This document shows, piece after piece, positions 17,058 through 25,678 of a DNA stretch of 35,302 nt. This DNA is from Synechococcus sp. UW140 (GTDB lineage: Bacteria > Cyanobacteriota > Cyanobacteriia > PCC-6307 > Cyanobiaceae). The number at the start of each line of letters is the position of its first letter. The first letter of the stretch is position 1. A program made the position numbers and the translations under genes. Under the pieces are notes generated by a model. That model did not search any database. It had not been told where the DNA came from and worked only from the letters and a program-made list of their open reading frames with translations. The stretch covers positions 1-35,302 of the forward strand of contig NZ_UCOB01000005.1 of the NCBI RefSeq assembly GCF_900474295.1. Direction: 5' to 3'.

Positions 17058-18656
17058 TCAATAAGGTAGGAGTTCGTGACTGACGCCCGATGGATCCCAC
17101 CAACTCAAATCAGCGGAGCGATAAGCCACCACGTTGAACATACCGCGAATGTGGTGATAACTGATATGGCAGTGGAAAGCCCAAATCCCTGGGTTATTGG
17201 CATCGAAGGCAATCCGGCAAGTCCCCCCTTTCGGCACATAAACCGTGTCGCGCATGGCTCCGGACAAGGGCTCACCATCAATTTCAAGAATTTGGAATTC
17301 ATGTCCATGCAGATGCATGGGGTGGCCCATGGGGGTGGGGTTAGTAAACACCATTTCCACCCGTTGGCCTTTTTCAACCCAGTAAGGGTCTCTGTAGGGG
17401 TAAAAACGATGATTCAAGCCCCATTTGTATTTTGGAGCCGGGCCTGTCAAGGCAATAGGGATTGTGTTATCTGCATCACGAACGGCGAGAGGCTGTTGTG
17501 CCCGCAGATGCTTATCTTGAGTGAAATCGAGGCGACCAGTCCACTGATGGGTTTGTGGTGCCAAATCGGGCATGCTGAGCTTCTTGTTACTGCGCAGCAC
17601 GACGCCACAACGCAGATTGCTGCGTTCACCTAAAGCCAACAACGGAAAAACCCCAGGTTCTTCAGGCAACTTGACGCGCAGCGTCAAACGCTGCGCTGTA
17701 GCGAGTTGAAACACCGAGCCGCTGATCGGCTCTACCGGATTGGCATCGGTGCGGAGCAGCTCGCCCTCGAGATCGCCAAGATCCAGAAAAAAGCTCATAA
17801 AGGCACTGCCGGCAATCCAACGAATCGCCACGGTCTCGCCAGGCTCCACATCAATGATTTCTGGAGCATCGAGGCTGCGTTCATTGGCCAGCAGAGCGTC
17901 GTAAACAACGTCTGGGGCCATCATTAACATCCCTTTTTCTTGTTTCCAACAAAAGCGTTGATTTGCCTGATCCCATTGCTGGGTCAGCAGCATTCGCGGC
18001 TCATGCCAAGCGAAATCAGCCAAGCCTTTGGCCATCGCAGTCCCACCGCCGCGCTCGCCAGCAACGACGTTGTCGAGGATTTGACTCGCGGGCGTGAAGC
18101 TGAAATCCCTCAGCATCACCGTGATCGTTCGATCGGCCCACCGCTCTTGCTCCTCAGAGAGGATCACAAACGGCTCAGCCATATAAGCCTGGGTCTGCAA
18201 GCCGTAGTGAGAGTGCATCCAAAAGGTACCGTTTTGCACCAGCGGGTAGTGAATGCGTTGGCGTTGTCCAGGCGGAATCGGTGGTTGCGTGACAAACGGC
18301 ACGCCATCCATGGCATTGGGAAGAATCAAACCGTGCCAATGCACGCTCGTGGGCACCGGCAATTGGTTGATCAGCTCAAGATTGACGCCATTGACTTGTG
18401 AGGTGGTGTATCCCCTCTGGCCATCCACCTGACGAATGCAGCCTCGAACAACGGAACGCCCCAGAACTGTGATGGGTGCTGTTGTGATTTCAAGGACAAC
18501 GGTTTCTGAATTGCGGGGCCACTGAAACGCCTTCTGACTGATGAATCGATCCCAAGACAACCGAACTTTGGCTCGACTTGCCTTGACCACCTCCAGGCTG
18601 ACGCTGCCAACGAAAGCGACCAGCACGCCCAATCGCAAAAAAGAACGACGCAGCAA
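17058..18656 (-). CDS. Multicopper oxidase (laccase-like) with Tat-type leader
   Basis: The protein has 532 residues and three cupredoxin domains. All four copper-ligand motifs are present: HWHG (106-109), HSHYG (148-152), HPMHLHGH (445-452) and HCHISYHHIRGM (495-506) with Cys496 as the type 1 ligand and Met506 as its axial ligand. The N-terminus MLRRSFLRLG followed by a hydrophobic stretch is a Tat signal, typical for folded copper enzymes. It oxidises phenols or metal ions such as Cu(I), Mn(II) or Fe(II) with oxygen in the periplasm; which one is unknown. The start is a TTG: a stop lies seven codons upstream and no in-frame ATG exists near the start. A frameshift at the run of A bases near 18640 from an ATG at 18732 is the alternative. 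Confidence 0.92.
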   Translation of the reverse strand: MLRRSFLRLGVLVAFVGSVSLEVVKASRAKVRLSWDRFISQKAFQWPRNSETVVLEITTAPITVLGRSVVRGCIRQVDGQRGYTTSQVNGVNLELINQLPVPTSVHWHGLILPNAMDGVPFVTQPPIPPGQRQRIHYPLVQNGTFWMHSHYGLQTQAYMAEPFVILSEEQERWADRTITVMLRDFSFTPASQILDNVVAGERGGGTAMAKGLADFAWHEPRMLLTQQWDQANQRFCWKQEKGMLMMAPDVVYDALLANERSLDAPEIIDVEPGETVAIRWIAGSAFMSFFLDLGDLEGELLRTDANPVEPISGSVFQLATAQRLTLRVKLPEEPGVFPLLALGERSNLRCGVVLRSNKKLSMPDLAPQTHQWTGRLDFTQDKHLRAQQPLAVRDADNTIPIALTGPAPKYKWGLNHRFYPYRDPYWVEKGQRVEMVFTNPTPMGHPMHLHGHEFQILEIDGEPLSGAMRDTVYVPKGGTCRIAFDANNPGIWAFHCHISYHHIRGMFNVVAYRSADLSWWDPSGVSHELLPY

Positions 18657-18934
18657 GAATCTCTGAGCCAGTTCTCACTGGTTTAATGACGGCCTTTTGG
18701 TGGATGCTGGAGAAGCATTTTTTTCTAAGCATTTGATGACATCAGGTAATGACATCAGGCGAGGTCATCAGGTCCATCCTCGCCGCAGGAACGCCTTCGC
18801 AAGCTGAACGCCACACCGTTGCGCGCTGAATCAGCGGATCACGCCAAGCCAGCCAAAACGTAGAAGATGCTGGAGAAACTGAAAGGGAGCCACTTTGGAC
18901 GACCGGCTTCAACAGGTCTTGCCAGAGGCCCTCA

Positions 18935-18980
18935 ATCAAGCCAAGTCACACAAAAACCAGTGACAACTCACGAAGCTTGC
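18935..18980 (+). repeat. Dispersed intergenic repeat, fragment R6
   Basis: Only the core is left: GCCAAGTCACACAAAAACC followed by AGTGACAACTCACG. It is closest to fragment R7 at 21640. The 15-base tandem units begin where the next part of the repeat would be expected. Confidence 0.55.
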
Positions 18981-19024
18981 CCTTATCACTGATGCCCCTA
19001 GCACTGATGCCCTTAGCACTGATG
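18980..19024. repeat. Tandem repeat, three 15-base units
   Basis: The units are CCCTTATCACTGATG, CCCCTAGCACTGATG and CCCTTAGCACTGATG. A second array of the same unit length but unrelated sequence lies 50 bases downstream. Confidence 0.85.
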
Positions 19025-19073
19025 CACTCAGCCACTCCTGAAGCACCACTCCAAACACGAATCATCACTGTCT

Positions 19074-19118
19074 CTCGGCCGATTCTGGCTCGGCCGATTC
19101 TGGCTCCGACGATCCTTG
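19074..19118. repeat. Tandem repeat, two exact and one decayed 15-base unit
   Basis: CTCGGCCGATTCTGG occurs twice without change (19074-19088, 19089-19103) and is followed by the degenerate CTCCGACGATCCTTG. Confidence 0.8.
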
Positions 19119-19155
19119 ATCGAAGCCGCAAACGTTCGAACGTTCAACACAGCAG

Positions 19156-19596
19156 CTAACGAGGCTGCATCAACTCCATACAAAACATGCTCTGCTTGGC
19201 CTTGTAGCAATGGTGCTGACCGGGCAAACGATGGGCGTCGCCGTAGGCATTGTTATTGCGGAACACACCATTCACTTCAGGGCCCGCGTAATCACGGAAC
19301 CAGAAGTCCTTCAGCACCGGATCACCAATCCTGCCGCTGCCGTTCCACCACCACCAGGGAACGCCACCGCCATAGCAGCTGCCGTTGCTGTACTCATCAG
19401 GTTGATCACTGCAATAGGCAGGAACCCACTCGCCCGTCTTCCCTCCATGGCTGAGCCTGGTCCAGGCGTTAAAACAGCCAGCCGCCGACTGACGCTCACG
19501 ACCACACCTATAGGTGCGCTGAACATCAGGTGAAAGGGAATCAGGAGCGGCTCCAGATGCCAGCAAAAGAACGGCTATCGAAATCGCGGCGTTCAT
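19156..19596 (-). CDS. Small secreted six-cysteine protein, function unknown
   Basis: The protein has 146 residues. The ATG at 19596 is chosen because AGGAGGAG lies immediately upstream and the protein then starts with a signal peptide (MNAAISIAVLLLASGAAPDS); the frame is open 33 codons further. The mature part has six Cys residues, enough for three disulfides, and an aromatic Trp/Gly patch (GGGVPWWWWNGSGR). No family was recognised. A periplasmic or extracellular location is inferred. It shares strand with the decarboxylase upstream (19834-21534) but is 237 bases from it and has its own strong ribosome site. Confidence 0.75.
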   Translation of the reverse strand: MNAAISIAVLLLASGAAPDSLSPDVQRTYRCGRERQSAAGCFNAWTRLSHGGKTGEWVPAYCSDQPDEYSNGSCYGGGVPWWWWNGSGRIGDPVLKDFWFRDYAGPEVNGVFRNNNAYGDAHRLPGQHHCYKAKQSMFCMELMQPR

Positions 19597-19833
19597 GGCT
19601 CCTCCTTCGGCAGCAACGATGGCGGCTAACGCCCTTAGTGATAGCCACGCAGGTGTAAACCAGCGCGAGTCTTCCTTCCGCGCGCAAAACAGCACCGAGG
19701 CCTTGATAAAAGCCCCAACTCAAAACAGAAGACAAAACCCTTGCAATCAATCAAACAATCTGGATCGACGTTGACTCAATAAAAACACCAACAAATCATC
19801 AGGACTAGCAGCCTTAAGCAATGCGCATGAATG

Positions 19834-21534
19834 TTATTTTGTCATTTTTGGTGTCTGCGTTTGATGCATCATTTCAATCACATCTTCCGCCAAGGGTTGG
19901 CTCTCCTCAGGGGGGATCAAAACCTCAAGGTAAGCAGCACCTGAATGATCGTTGATCTCAGCAAAGGCCTGATCAAGCTCTGCCAACGTGGCAGCCTTGC
20001 CGCACCACCAACCCTGACAACCCAATGTTGTTGGGATGTCGGCATAACGCCAGATGGGAATGTTGTTGTAGGCGTGGCCCGTCTCACTGATCAAAGCTTC
20101 TACCCCATACAGACCGTTGTTCAAAACAATCACCACGGGAGACACCCCTGTGAAGCCCATCACACCGATCTCCTGTGCCGTCAGTTGATGGCCACCATCA
20201 CCTGTGACGAGCACAACGCGACAATCTTGGTCGGCAAGAGCGCATCCCAAGGCGGCAGGTGTGCCCCAACCAATCGAACTCCAGAGCGTCTGGCTTTCCA
20301 TCGCCACTCCAGCAGGCAAGCGAAGCGCATTCAGCTTCAGCAAGCAGGTGCCTGTATCCGACACCAATACATCTGTGGGCCGCAAAAAGCGCTGCAAACG
20401 CGGATAAAAGCCTGACGAACTCGTTGGCTCCTGGGCTTGACCGGACACTGGCAGAAAGGGTTCAGGCTGAACAAAGCGCTGATCGCCACAACGAGACGGC
20501 TGCTTTAATCCAGCTTGAAAACGCGTGATAAGCCCTGCGAGCACATCACTCAGGCTGACACTGGTGAACACCTGATCACCAGCTTGCACCCAGTCTGCGT
20601 GCAAAGCCACAACGCGGCTGAGATCCAGCCGTCCACTCCAAAGGCCTGTATTGAGGTCATCCATCACCAATCCACCAAGATCGATCAGCAGATCAGACGC
20701 TTCAATCACTCCCTGCAGAGCAGGGGGAGTGGATCGACCTCCGTTGTACATCCCCAAAAACGCGGCGTGGTCCTCACTGAGAAGCCCCTTGTCCATTGGC
20801 GTGGTGGCGTAAGACAAGCCGGTGACCTCAAGAAACTGAGCAAAGGCATCAACCAAGCCAAATCGACGAAGCGTGACTGTTGGCAACACAACGGGCTGGG
20901 TCGCGGCTCTGATCCGCGACTCCACGAGCTCGAGAACAGCATCGAGTTCGGTCACAACGCTGGCGTGCTGGCTGATGGCTCCGATTGGAGAGCCCTCAAT
21001 CGGGTCGCCAGTGATTGGCATCAAAGCCAGATCCATCGGGACTGTCAGATAGGCAGGCCTGGATTCCTCGAGTGCTTTATCAATGACTCTCTCCAGCTCA
21101 ATCACAGCATTTTCAGGAGTCAGCCTCGCGCTGACACAACTCGCCGCAGAGGACATCGCCTCAAACCTGTCGTAAATCCGATCGCCGAGAGTGTGATGGC
21201 AAATAAGACCCTGACGCACAATGCGCATGCTTGGCGTGCCGACCAGGTGAAAGACAGGCAAACGCTCGGCCATCGAACCCATCAGGCCATTAAGAGCACT
21301 GAGTTCCCCGACGCCGTAGGTAGTGCAGACGATCGCAGCTCCTTTGCGTCGTGCATAGCCATCGGCGGCATAGGCCGCGTTCAGTTCATTCGACGATGGC
21401 ACCCATTGCAGACGAGGGTGCACCTCAACAGCATCGTTGAGCGGAAAGGAGTAGTCGCCTGGAACGCCGAAGACATGCTCAATGCCGAGGGCCGCTAGAC
21501 GATCGAGGGTATAACCAACAACTGAAGGAGACAT
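19834..21534 (-). CDS. ThDP-dependent alpha-keto acid decarboxylase (pyruvate/indolepyruvate decarboxylase family)
   Basis: The protein has 566 residues, full length for the family. Positions match Zymomonas pyruvate decarboxylase as I remember it: GDY with Asp27, Glu50 in SSNELNAAYAADGYA, His113-His114 in ICHHTLGD, the ThDP/magnesium motif GDGGHQ (445-450) to NNGLYGVE (472-479), and Glu479 for the catalytic Glu473. These acid-base residues separate it from acetolactate synthase. Where the Zymomonas enzyme has Trp392 in its substrate pocket, this one appears to have Leu398, which would favour larger keto acids such as phenylpyruvate, indolepyruvate or branched-chain ones. The product would be an aldehyde and carbon dioxide in the cytoplasm. 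No obvious operon partner. Confidence 0.88.
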   Translation of the reverse strand: MSPSVVGYTLDRLAALGIEHVFGVPGDYSFPLNDAVEVHPRLQWVPSSNELNAAYAADGYARRKGAAIVCTTYGVGELSALNGLMGSMAERLPVFHLVGTPSMRIVRQGLICHHTLGDRIYDRFEAMSSAASCVSARLTPENAVIELERVIDKALEESRPAYLTVPMDLALMPITGDPIEGSPIGAISQHASVVTELDAVLELVESRIRAATQPVVLPTVTLRRFGLVDAFAQFLEVTGLSYATTPMDKGLLSEDHAAFLGMYNGGRSTPPALQGVIEASDLLIDLGGLVMDDLNTGLWSGRLDLSRVVALHADWVQAGDQVFTSVSLSDVLAGLITRFQAGLKQPSRCGDQRFVQPEPFLPVSGQAQEPTSSSGFYPRLQRFLRPTDVLVSDTGTCLLKLNALRLPAGVAMESQTLWSSIGWGTPAALGCALADQDCRVVLVTGDGGHQLTAQEIGVMGFTGVSPVVIVLNNGLYGVEALISETGHAYNNIPIWRYADIPTTLGCQGWWCGKAATLAELDQAFAEINDHSGAAYLEVLIPPEESQPLAEDVIEMMHQTQTPKMTK

Positions 21535-22110
21535 CAGCAGGCCAATCCTGATCTCACAAGAGTCTGATCATCCTCAACGCGGAATGCCACGGCAAAGATG
21601 ATTGGGGGAACGGCTCTCATCCAATGGCCCTGCATTGGCCACAATCACGCCAAGTGGCACAAAAAATCAGTGACAACTCGCGGGTAAGAACTCAAAACCA
21701 CTGCAATCAGTCACTCCTGAATGGCAGCAGCGGTCACCTCAGCAATAAGGTTCAACCCGGCGCGTAGAGCCACCCTGCTGACCAAGGTCTTAAAGCTCAT
21801 CCAAAGGCATGCCTGCGATCTCAAGAGCATCAACAAAAATGAAATGCCGCGTCGGCGCAAAAGCAGCAATGCACAACTGAATCTTGCCAACAAGCAAAGT
21901 ATCAGACGATACACATTATCCTCAGCGATATTCAGAGTCGCCTGCCATCAAGACAAAAGGCCTGGCCAGAACGATCGCTGCCAAGCAGCGACAGAAACAA
22001 AATGGCTTGGATCAACGACTTTACCTATTAAGGCAAAGAACAAGGCGTCCACTACACCCAACAGGCACAATCCAACCCCAAATAGATTAGCCGTAGAAGA
22101 GCAGGTTTAA
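21535..22110. other. Intergenic stretch upstream of the giant surface protein
   Basis: The 576 bases between divergent genes hold repeat fragment R7 and presumably the promoters of both genes, which I cannot place. An open frame of 129 codons on the plus strand (21721-22110) ends at the start of the next gene. It has no family and a composition unlike a coding sequence. Confidence 0.45.
21640..21715 (+). repeat. Dispersed intergenic repeat, fragment R7
   Basis: This is the core of the repeat: CAATCACGCCAAGTGGCAC, an A-run, CAGTGACAACTCGCG, then CTCAAAACCACTGCAATCAG. It matches R5 and R6 most closely. The hairpin segment is absent. Confidence 0.65.
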
Positions 22111-25100
22111 ATGTCTGTTGTATCCCTCGATACCAATATTTCATTGCTGGTCGCAGATGGGAGCTGCCAAAAGATCAGGGAACTGCTCACGGACAGCACA
22201 CTTCCTGTCGTCTGGATCGAGATCGATCAAGACCCCTTAAAGGCCATTACGGATGTTCTGAGCCAAAGAGAGCACAAAGGCACCCCAGTTCAAACACTGC
22301 ATGTTGTCAGTCATGGCGAAACCGGCGCTCTCCGTTTCGGAGACACGAAAATCAATGCCAAGGCCCTTCTCAACGCTCATCATCAGCTCGCCTCATGGCA
22401 ACTCAATGAAATTGCCCTTTGGTCTTGCCACACTGGAGCTGATGGCGACTTCGTCGCCCTCTGGGAAGAGCTAACCGGTGCGAAACTTTGGTGCAGTAAC
22501 AGCCTGCTCGGACGTCGTCCTGACGGCAGCAGTGACTGGAGGCTGATCTCCCAACACACAGGAACTGCCCCTGCCTTGCCAGTTGCAGCCCTGCAACAAC
22601 AATCGTGGGCTCACCAACTGAGCGCGCCCGTGCTCACGACAACGGCAAGCCCTGAATTGCTGACGATCGAGGCCAACACGGGCATGCCAGCCGGTGCAGT
22701 TGGAACCCTTGTTTCGGCCCTGATTGATTCAGACGGAGACCTGCAGAATTTCAGCGATGGCGATGGCGATTCACCCGCTATTGCCATCATCGCCACCAAC
22801 CTTGCCGATGGAAGTCTCTACTTTTCAACCGACAATGGCAGCAATTGGGACAATGTTGGCACGGTGTCAGAAGACTCGGCACATGTACTCTATGCCGATA
22901 GCAACACCCGCCTGGCCTATGTTCCTGCCGGTGACTACAGCGGCACGATTAGCGATCTAATTACCTTCAAGGCCTGGGATCGCAACTCACCGATCAGCAG
23001 CTCACCATCCCAGATTGGTAGTACGGTCGAGACTGATTCCACTGCTTGGAACGTCAGACTCTCTTCAAATGACGACAGAGCATACGTAGCAGCATCAGCT
23101 AGTGGATTAGTAATCATTGATGTCAGCGATCATACAAACCCATCCATCACAGAAACCGTCGCTCTAGACAGCGATACCGCCTCAGCTGTTGCCGTTGACG
23201 ATGTTGATAGCAATGCTGCCTACGTTTACGTTGCTGAATGGAAAAGTGGGCTGAAAGTCGTTGATGTCCATCCCCCCCTGGCATCAGTAGTTGGAAGTTC
23301 CGACAGGAACAATGAAAGAGCTGGCGGGGTCACCCTTTCATCCAACAAAGAGACTCTTATCTTGACTCGCGATGGCAATGGGATTGAAATTTTCGACGTA
23401 ACGGATCCAGAGAATCCAAACTTTCTAGATTCTTTATCTCACAGAGGGAAAGCCAGAGGTCTCGTTCTTTCTTCAGATGACAGCACTGCCTTCATCGCAG
23501 CTCAATATGGTGGATTAGTCATCGCCGACATCACCGATCCAACTTCGGCTTCAGCGGTGAGTTATTTCGATCCCGACAATAATAGTGGCAATGACAACAA
23601 TGAAGGCGATGGCAACGCCCGAGGCATCGCAATCTCACAAAACAATCAAACCGTCTATTTAGCTGACGGTCATAATGGTCTTGTGATCGTAGACGTAACC
23701 GACCTCGACAGCCCCACACTTATCAATTCTCTTGATCTCGAAGGGCATGCAGAAAGCGTGACACTTTCAGAGGATGGCAACACCGCCTTTGTGGTCACTA
23801 TCAATGAAGATTCCTCAGTAAAAATTGGCTTGCATGTAATTAATATCAGCAATGTCAGCACAACTGTTGCGCCATCACTCGTGGGTTACTACGAAACGTC
23901 GGGCGGTGCCAGAGGCATCACTATTTCAGGGGATGGAAGTACGGCTTTCGTGACCACAGATGACGGATTGGACATCGTTAAGGTTATTGATGAAATAGCC
24001 AATGGTGCTCATTCGATTGACACAACACAGGCTTCGCTATTCTCTAGTGCAAGTGATACCGTCCAAATAATAGTCGAGAGCACAGATACCGACACTGACA
24101 CCGACACTGACACCGACACCGACACTGACACTGACACTGACACTGACACCGATACCGATACGCCCGACAGTCTGCTCCTCTACATCCAGTCCAAACTCGA
24201 AAAAGTCAAAGCCAACGCCTCTCTGGCCCTTAGCTCCAACACCCTCTCTCAAACAGTTCGTTCAGGTTTCACGAGTTCAGGCATCACGCTTGCCGACAAA
24301 GTGATCAACTTTGGGCTCAACCTTGAGGAGGATCTAACCCATACGAGCATCAATTTCAACCTTAACCTGATCGCCTCCAATCTCGGGCTATCGAACACAC
24401 AAGGCAAGCGAAATCCCACCAAGAAAATCATTCATTACATCATCGATGGCAATGGATCCCCATCCAACGGCCACTACGACCCCATCACCGGAACAGGTGC
24501 TCGCTCGTTTGATATCGATGGCGACGGCATCGCTGATCGTGTCATACATATGCACATTGATGGCAAACGCGGTGATCACGATGGAAAGAGCAATGGCGTG
24601 ATCAATGCGGGTTCCACACTCGCCACCGTTGATCTCACTCCTGTCTTCTCGAAAACTGAACATGGCTTGATCACCCTCGCCGACTCTGACGACAGCACTA
24701 GCCCTGCTGTATTGAACCTTCAGGCGCTTCTCGGCGCACGCGGCAACTCAGTCGAATCCATCGGTTACGTCATTCTTGATGCCGATGAACTCGCCAACGC
24801 TGATGCCATCCTTGCCGATCTCGATCAACTCAAGAACCGTGCTGTCAGCCTCTTCTGCTCACTGGAAGATACCGATGTCACTCTCCATGAAGCATTCATC
24901 TTCAAGCGGTCATTGCAGCTTCTCAATGGCCAAAGCGTTCAATTTTTCTCCGTGAAGGATGCACAACTCAGTGATCTAACCTCCCTCAGCGATTCACGTT
25001 TCTCCTTCCTCGAACAAGCCATCACAACGGACGGTTCGCTCTCCATCACAGATGGGAACGCGATCGATCTTGTCCTCACGCAGCAAAACACTGATCCTGG

Positions 25101-25608
25101 CATCGAGGCTCTTATCGCTCAGCAGCAGCAGTTCTCAGCACCAATTCTCGATTTCACAGCGTTCACCAATGACGAAACAGTCACCGGTGTGCTGCAAATG
25201 GGTCGAGAAGCAAATTTTGATTCACTCATCGGCTTCTATCGTGTCCTCGACACCGCTGGCAGCGTGACTGCTGCTGATGGCTCTCTACTCACACCCGGAG
25301 ATAACGGTTACACCAAGGCCGCTTTACGCAAAGCCAACCGTGTCGCAGAACTCGACAATCTTGCCCTAGACGACGACACAACCGCAGACACTGATCTCAG
25401 CCTGAGCGAATTCAGCTATCTCGCTCCCTATGCCAAGGTCAATGACAACACCTTCTTTGCCTTTGATGCGGCCAATGCCGATGGGCTCTCACACTTCCGT
25501 TCTTTCGGCCAAAACCTCATTGGCCTAGAAGACACCCTCGGTGGTGGTGATCTCGATTACGACGACTTCATCCTCGCCTTTAATTTCAATGCACAAGCGA
25601 CCACCTGA
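22111..25608 (+). CDS. Giant surface protein: DUF4347, LVIVD propeller, Thr-Asp linker, DUF4114 tail
   Basis: The protein has 1165 residues. Residues 1-170 are DUF4347, with HVVSHGETGALRFG (64-77) and IALWSCHTGADG (101-112). About 185-290 is an adhesin-type domain (DGSLYFSTDNGSNWDNVG, YSGTISDLITFKAWD). About 300-630 is a propeller of LVIVD-type repeats (VIDVSDHTNPSITETVALDS; KVVDV; LVIADITDPTSAS; LVIVDVTDLDSPTLINSL). A 27-residue Thr-Asp repeat (24082-24162) leads to a helical module (YIQSKLEKVKANASLALSS), a Ca-binding-like DIDGDGIADRVIHMHIDG segment and a DUF4114 end (GGGDLDYDDFILAFNF). No signal peptide is seen; family members are exported adhesins or surface proteins. The C-terminal half is shared with 33618 onward and the very end with 1-104. 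It ends at a strong hairpin terminator. Confidence 0.9.
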   Translation: MSVVSLDTNISLLVADGSCQKIRELLTDSTLPVVWIEIDQDPLKAITDVLSQREHKGTPVQTLHVVSHGETGALRFGDTKINAKALLNAHHQLASWQLNEIALWSCHTGADGDFVALWEELTGAKLWCSNSLLGRRPDGSSDWRLISQHTGTAPALPVAALQQQSWAHQLSAPVLTTTASPELLTIEANTGMPAGAVGTLVSALIDSDGDLQNFSDGDGDSPAIAIIATNLADGSLYFSTDNGSNWDNVGTVSEDSAHVLYADSNTRLAYVPAGDYSGTISDLITFKAWDRNSPISSSPSQIGSTVETDSTAWNVRLSSNDDRAYVAASASGLVIIDVSDHTNPSITETVALDSDTASAVAVDDVDSNAAYVYVAEWKSGLKVVDVHPPLASVVGSSDRNNERAGGVTLSSNKETLILTRDGNGIEIFDVTDPENPNFLDSLSHRGKARGLVLSSDDSTAFIAAQYGGLVIADITDPTSASAVSYFDPDNNSGNDNNEGDGNARGIAISQNNQTVYLADGHNGLVIVDVTDLDSPTLINSLDLEGHAESVTLSEDGNTAFVVTINEDSSVKIGLHVINISNVSTTVAPSLVGYYETSGGARGITISGDGSTAFVTTDDGLDIVKVIDEIANGAHSIDTTQASLFSSASDTVQIIVESTDTDTDTDTDTDTDTDTDTDTDTDTDTPDSLLLYIQSKLEKVKANASLALSSNTLSQTVRSGFTSSGITLADKVINFGLNLEEDLTHTSINFNLNLIASNLGLSNTQGKRNPTKKIIHYIIDGNGSPSNGHYDPITGTGARSFDIDGDGIADRVIHMHIDGKRGDHDGKSNGVINAGSTLATVDLTPVFSKTEHGLITLADSDDSTSPAVLNLQALLGARGNSVESIGYVILDADELANADAILADLDQLKNRAVSLFCSLEDTDVTLHEAFIFKRSLQLLNGQSVQFFSVKDAQLSDLTSLSDSRFSFLEQAITTDGSLSITDGNAIDLVLTQQNTDPGIEALIAQQQQFSAPILDFTAFTNDETVTGVLQMGREANFDSLIGFYRVLDTAGSVTAADGSLLTPGDNGYTKAALRKANRVAELDNLALDDDTTADTDLSLSEFSYLAPYAKVNDNTFFAFDAANADGLSHFRSFGQNLIGLEDTLGGGDLDYDDFILAFNFNAQATT
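24082..24162 (+). repeat. In-frame Thr-Asp codon repeat
   Basis: 27 codons alternate Thr and Asp. The Asp codon is mostly GAC and the Thr codon ACT or ACC. The repeat joins the propeller to the C-terminal module and is a likely site of length variation. Confidence 0.9.
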
Positions 25609-25641
25609 TCCAGGCTCGTAGGGGGCAGATCACAAAAGCAA

Positions 25642-25678
25642 GCTGAGGTTGGCATTTGGCACGCACGCCAACCTCAGC
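25642..25678. terminator. Bidirectional hairpin terminator between convergent genes
   Basis: GCTGAGGTTGGC (25642-25653) pairs perfectly with GCCAACCTCAGC (25667-25678) around a 13-base loop. On the minus strand it overlaps the stop codon of the SDR gene (25674-25676). An A-run precedes it and only short A/T tracts flank it, so it is intrinsic-like rather than a textbook terminator. Confidence 0.6.

Larger units (their letters stand above)
18657..19155. other. Intergenic stretch with short direct repeats
   Basis: No gene is supported in these 499 bases. They hold a TGACATCAGG direct repeat (about 18735-18770), a fragment of the dispersed repeat (R6) and two short tandem arrays of 15-base units. 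A minus-strand frame at 18742-18939 with a TTG start is not convincing. Confidence 0.5.

Noticed and set aside
18742-18939. Minus-strand frame of 65 codons with a TTG start
   Set aside because: No ribosome site or clear family; partly made of short direct repeats.
20515-21498. Long plus-strand frame (327 codons) opposite the keto-acid decarboxylase
   Set aside because: Antisense shadow of a gene with full catalytic motifs.
158-21715. Dispersed repeat considered as a CRISPR array or insertion sequence
   Set aside because: Copies are kilobases apart, degenerate, not regularly spaced, encode no transposase and show no terminal inverted repeats.
24082-24162. Thr-Asp codon repeat considered as a CRISPR or non-coding microsatellite
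   Set aside because: It is in frame within a long coding sequence and has a protein-level counterpart in a paralogue.
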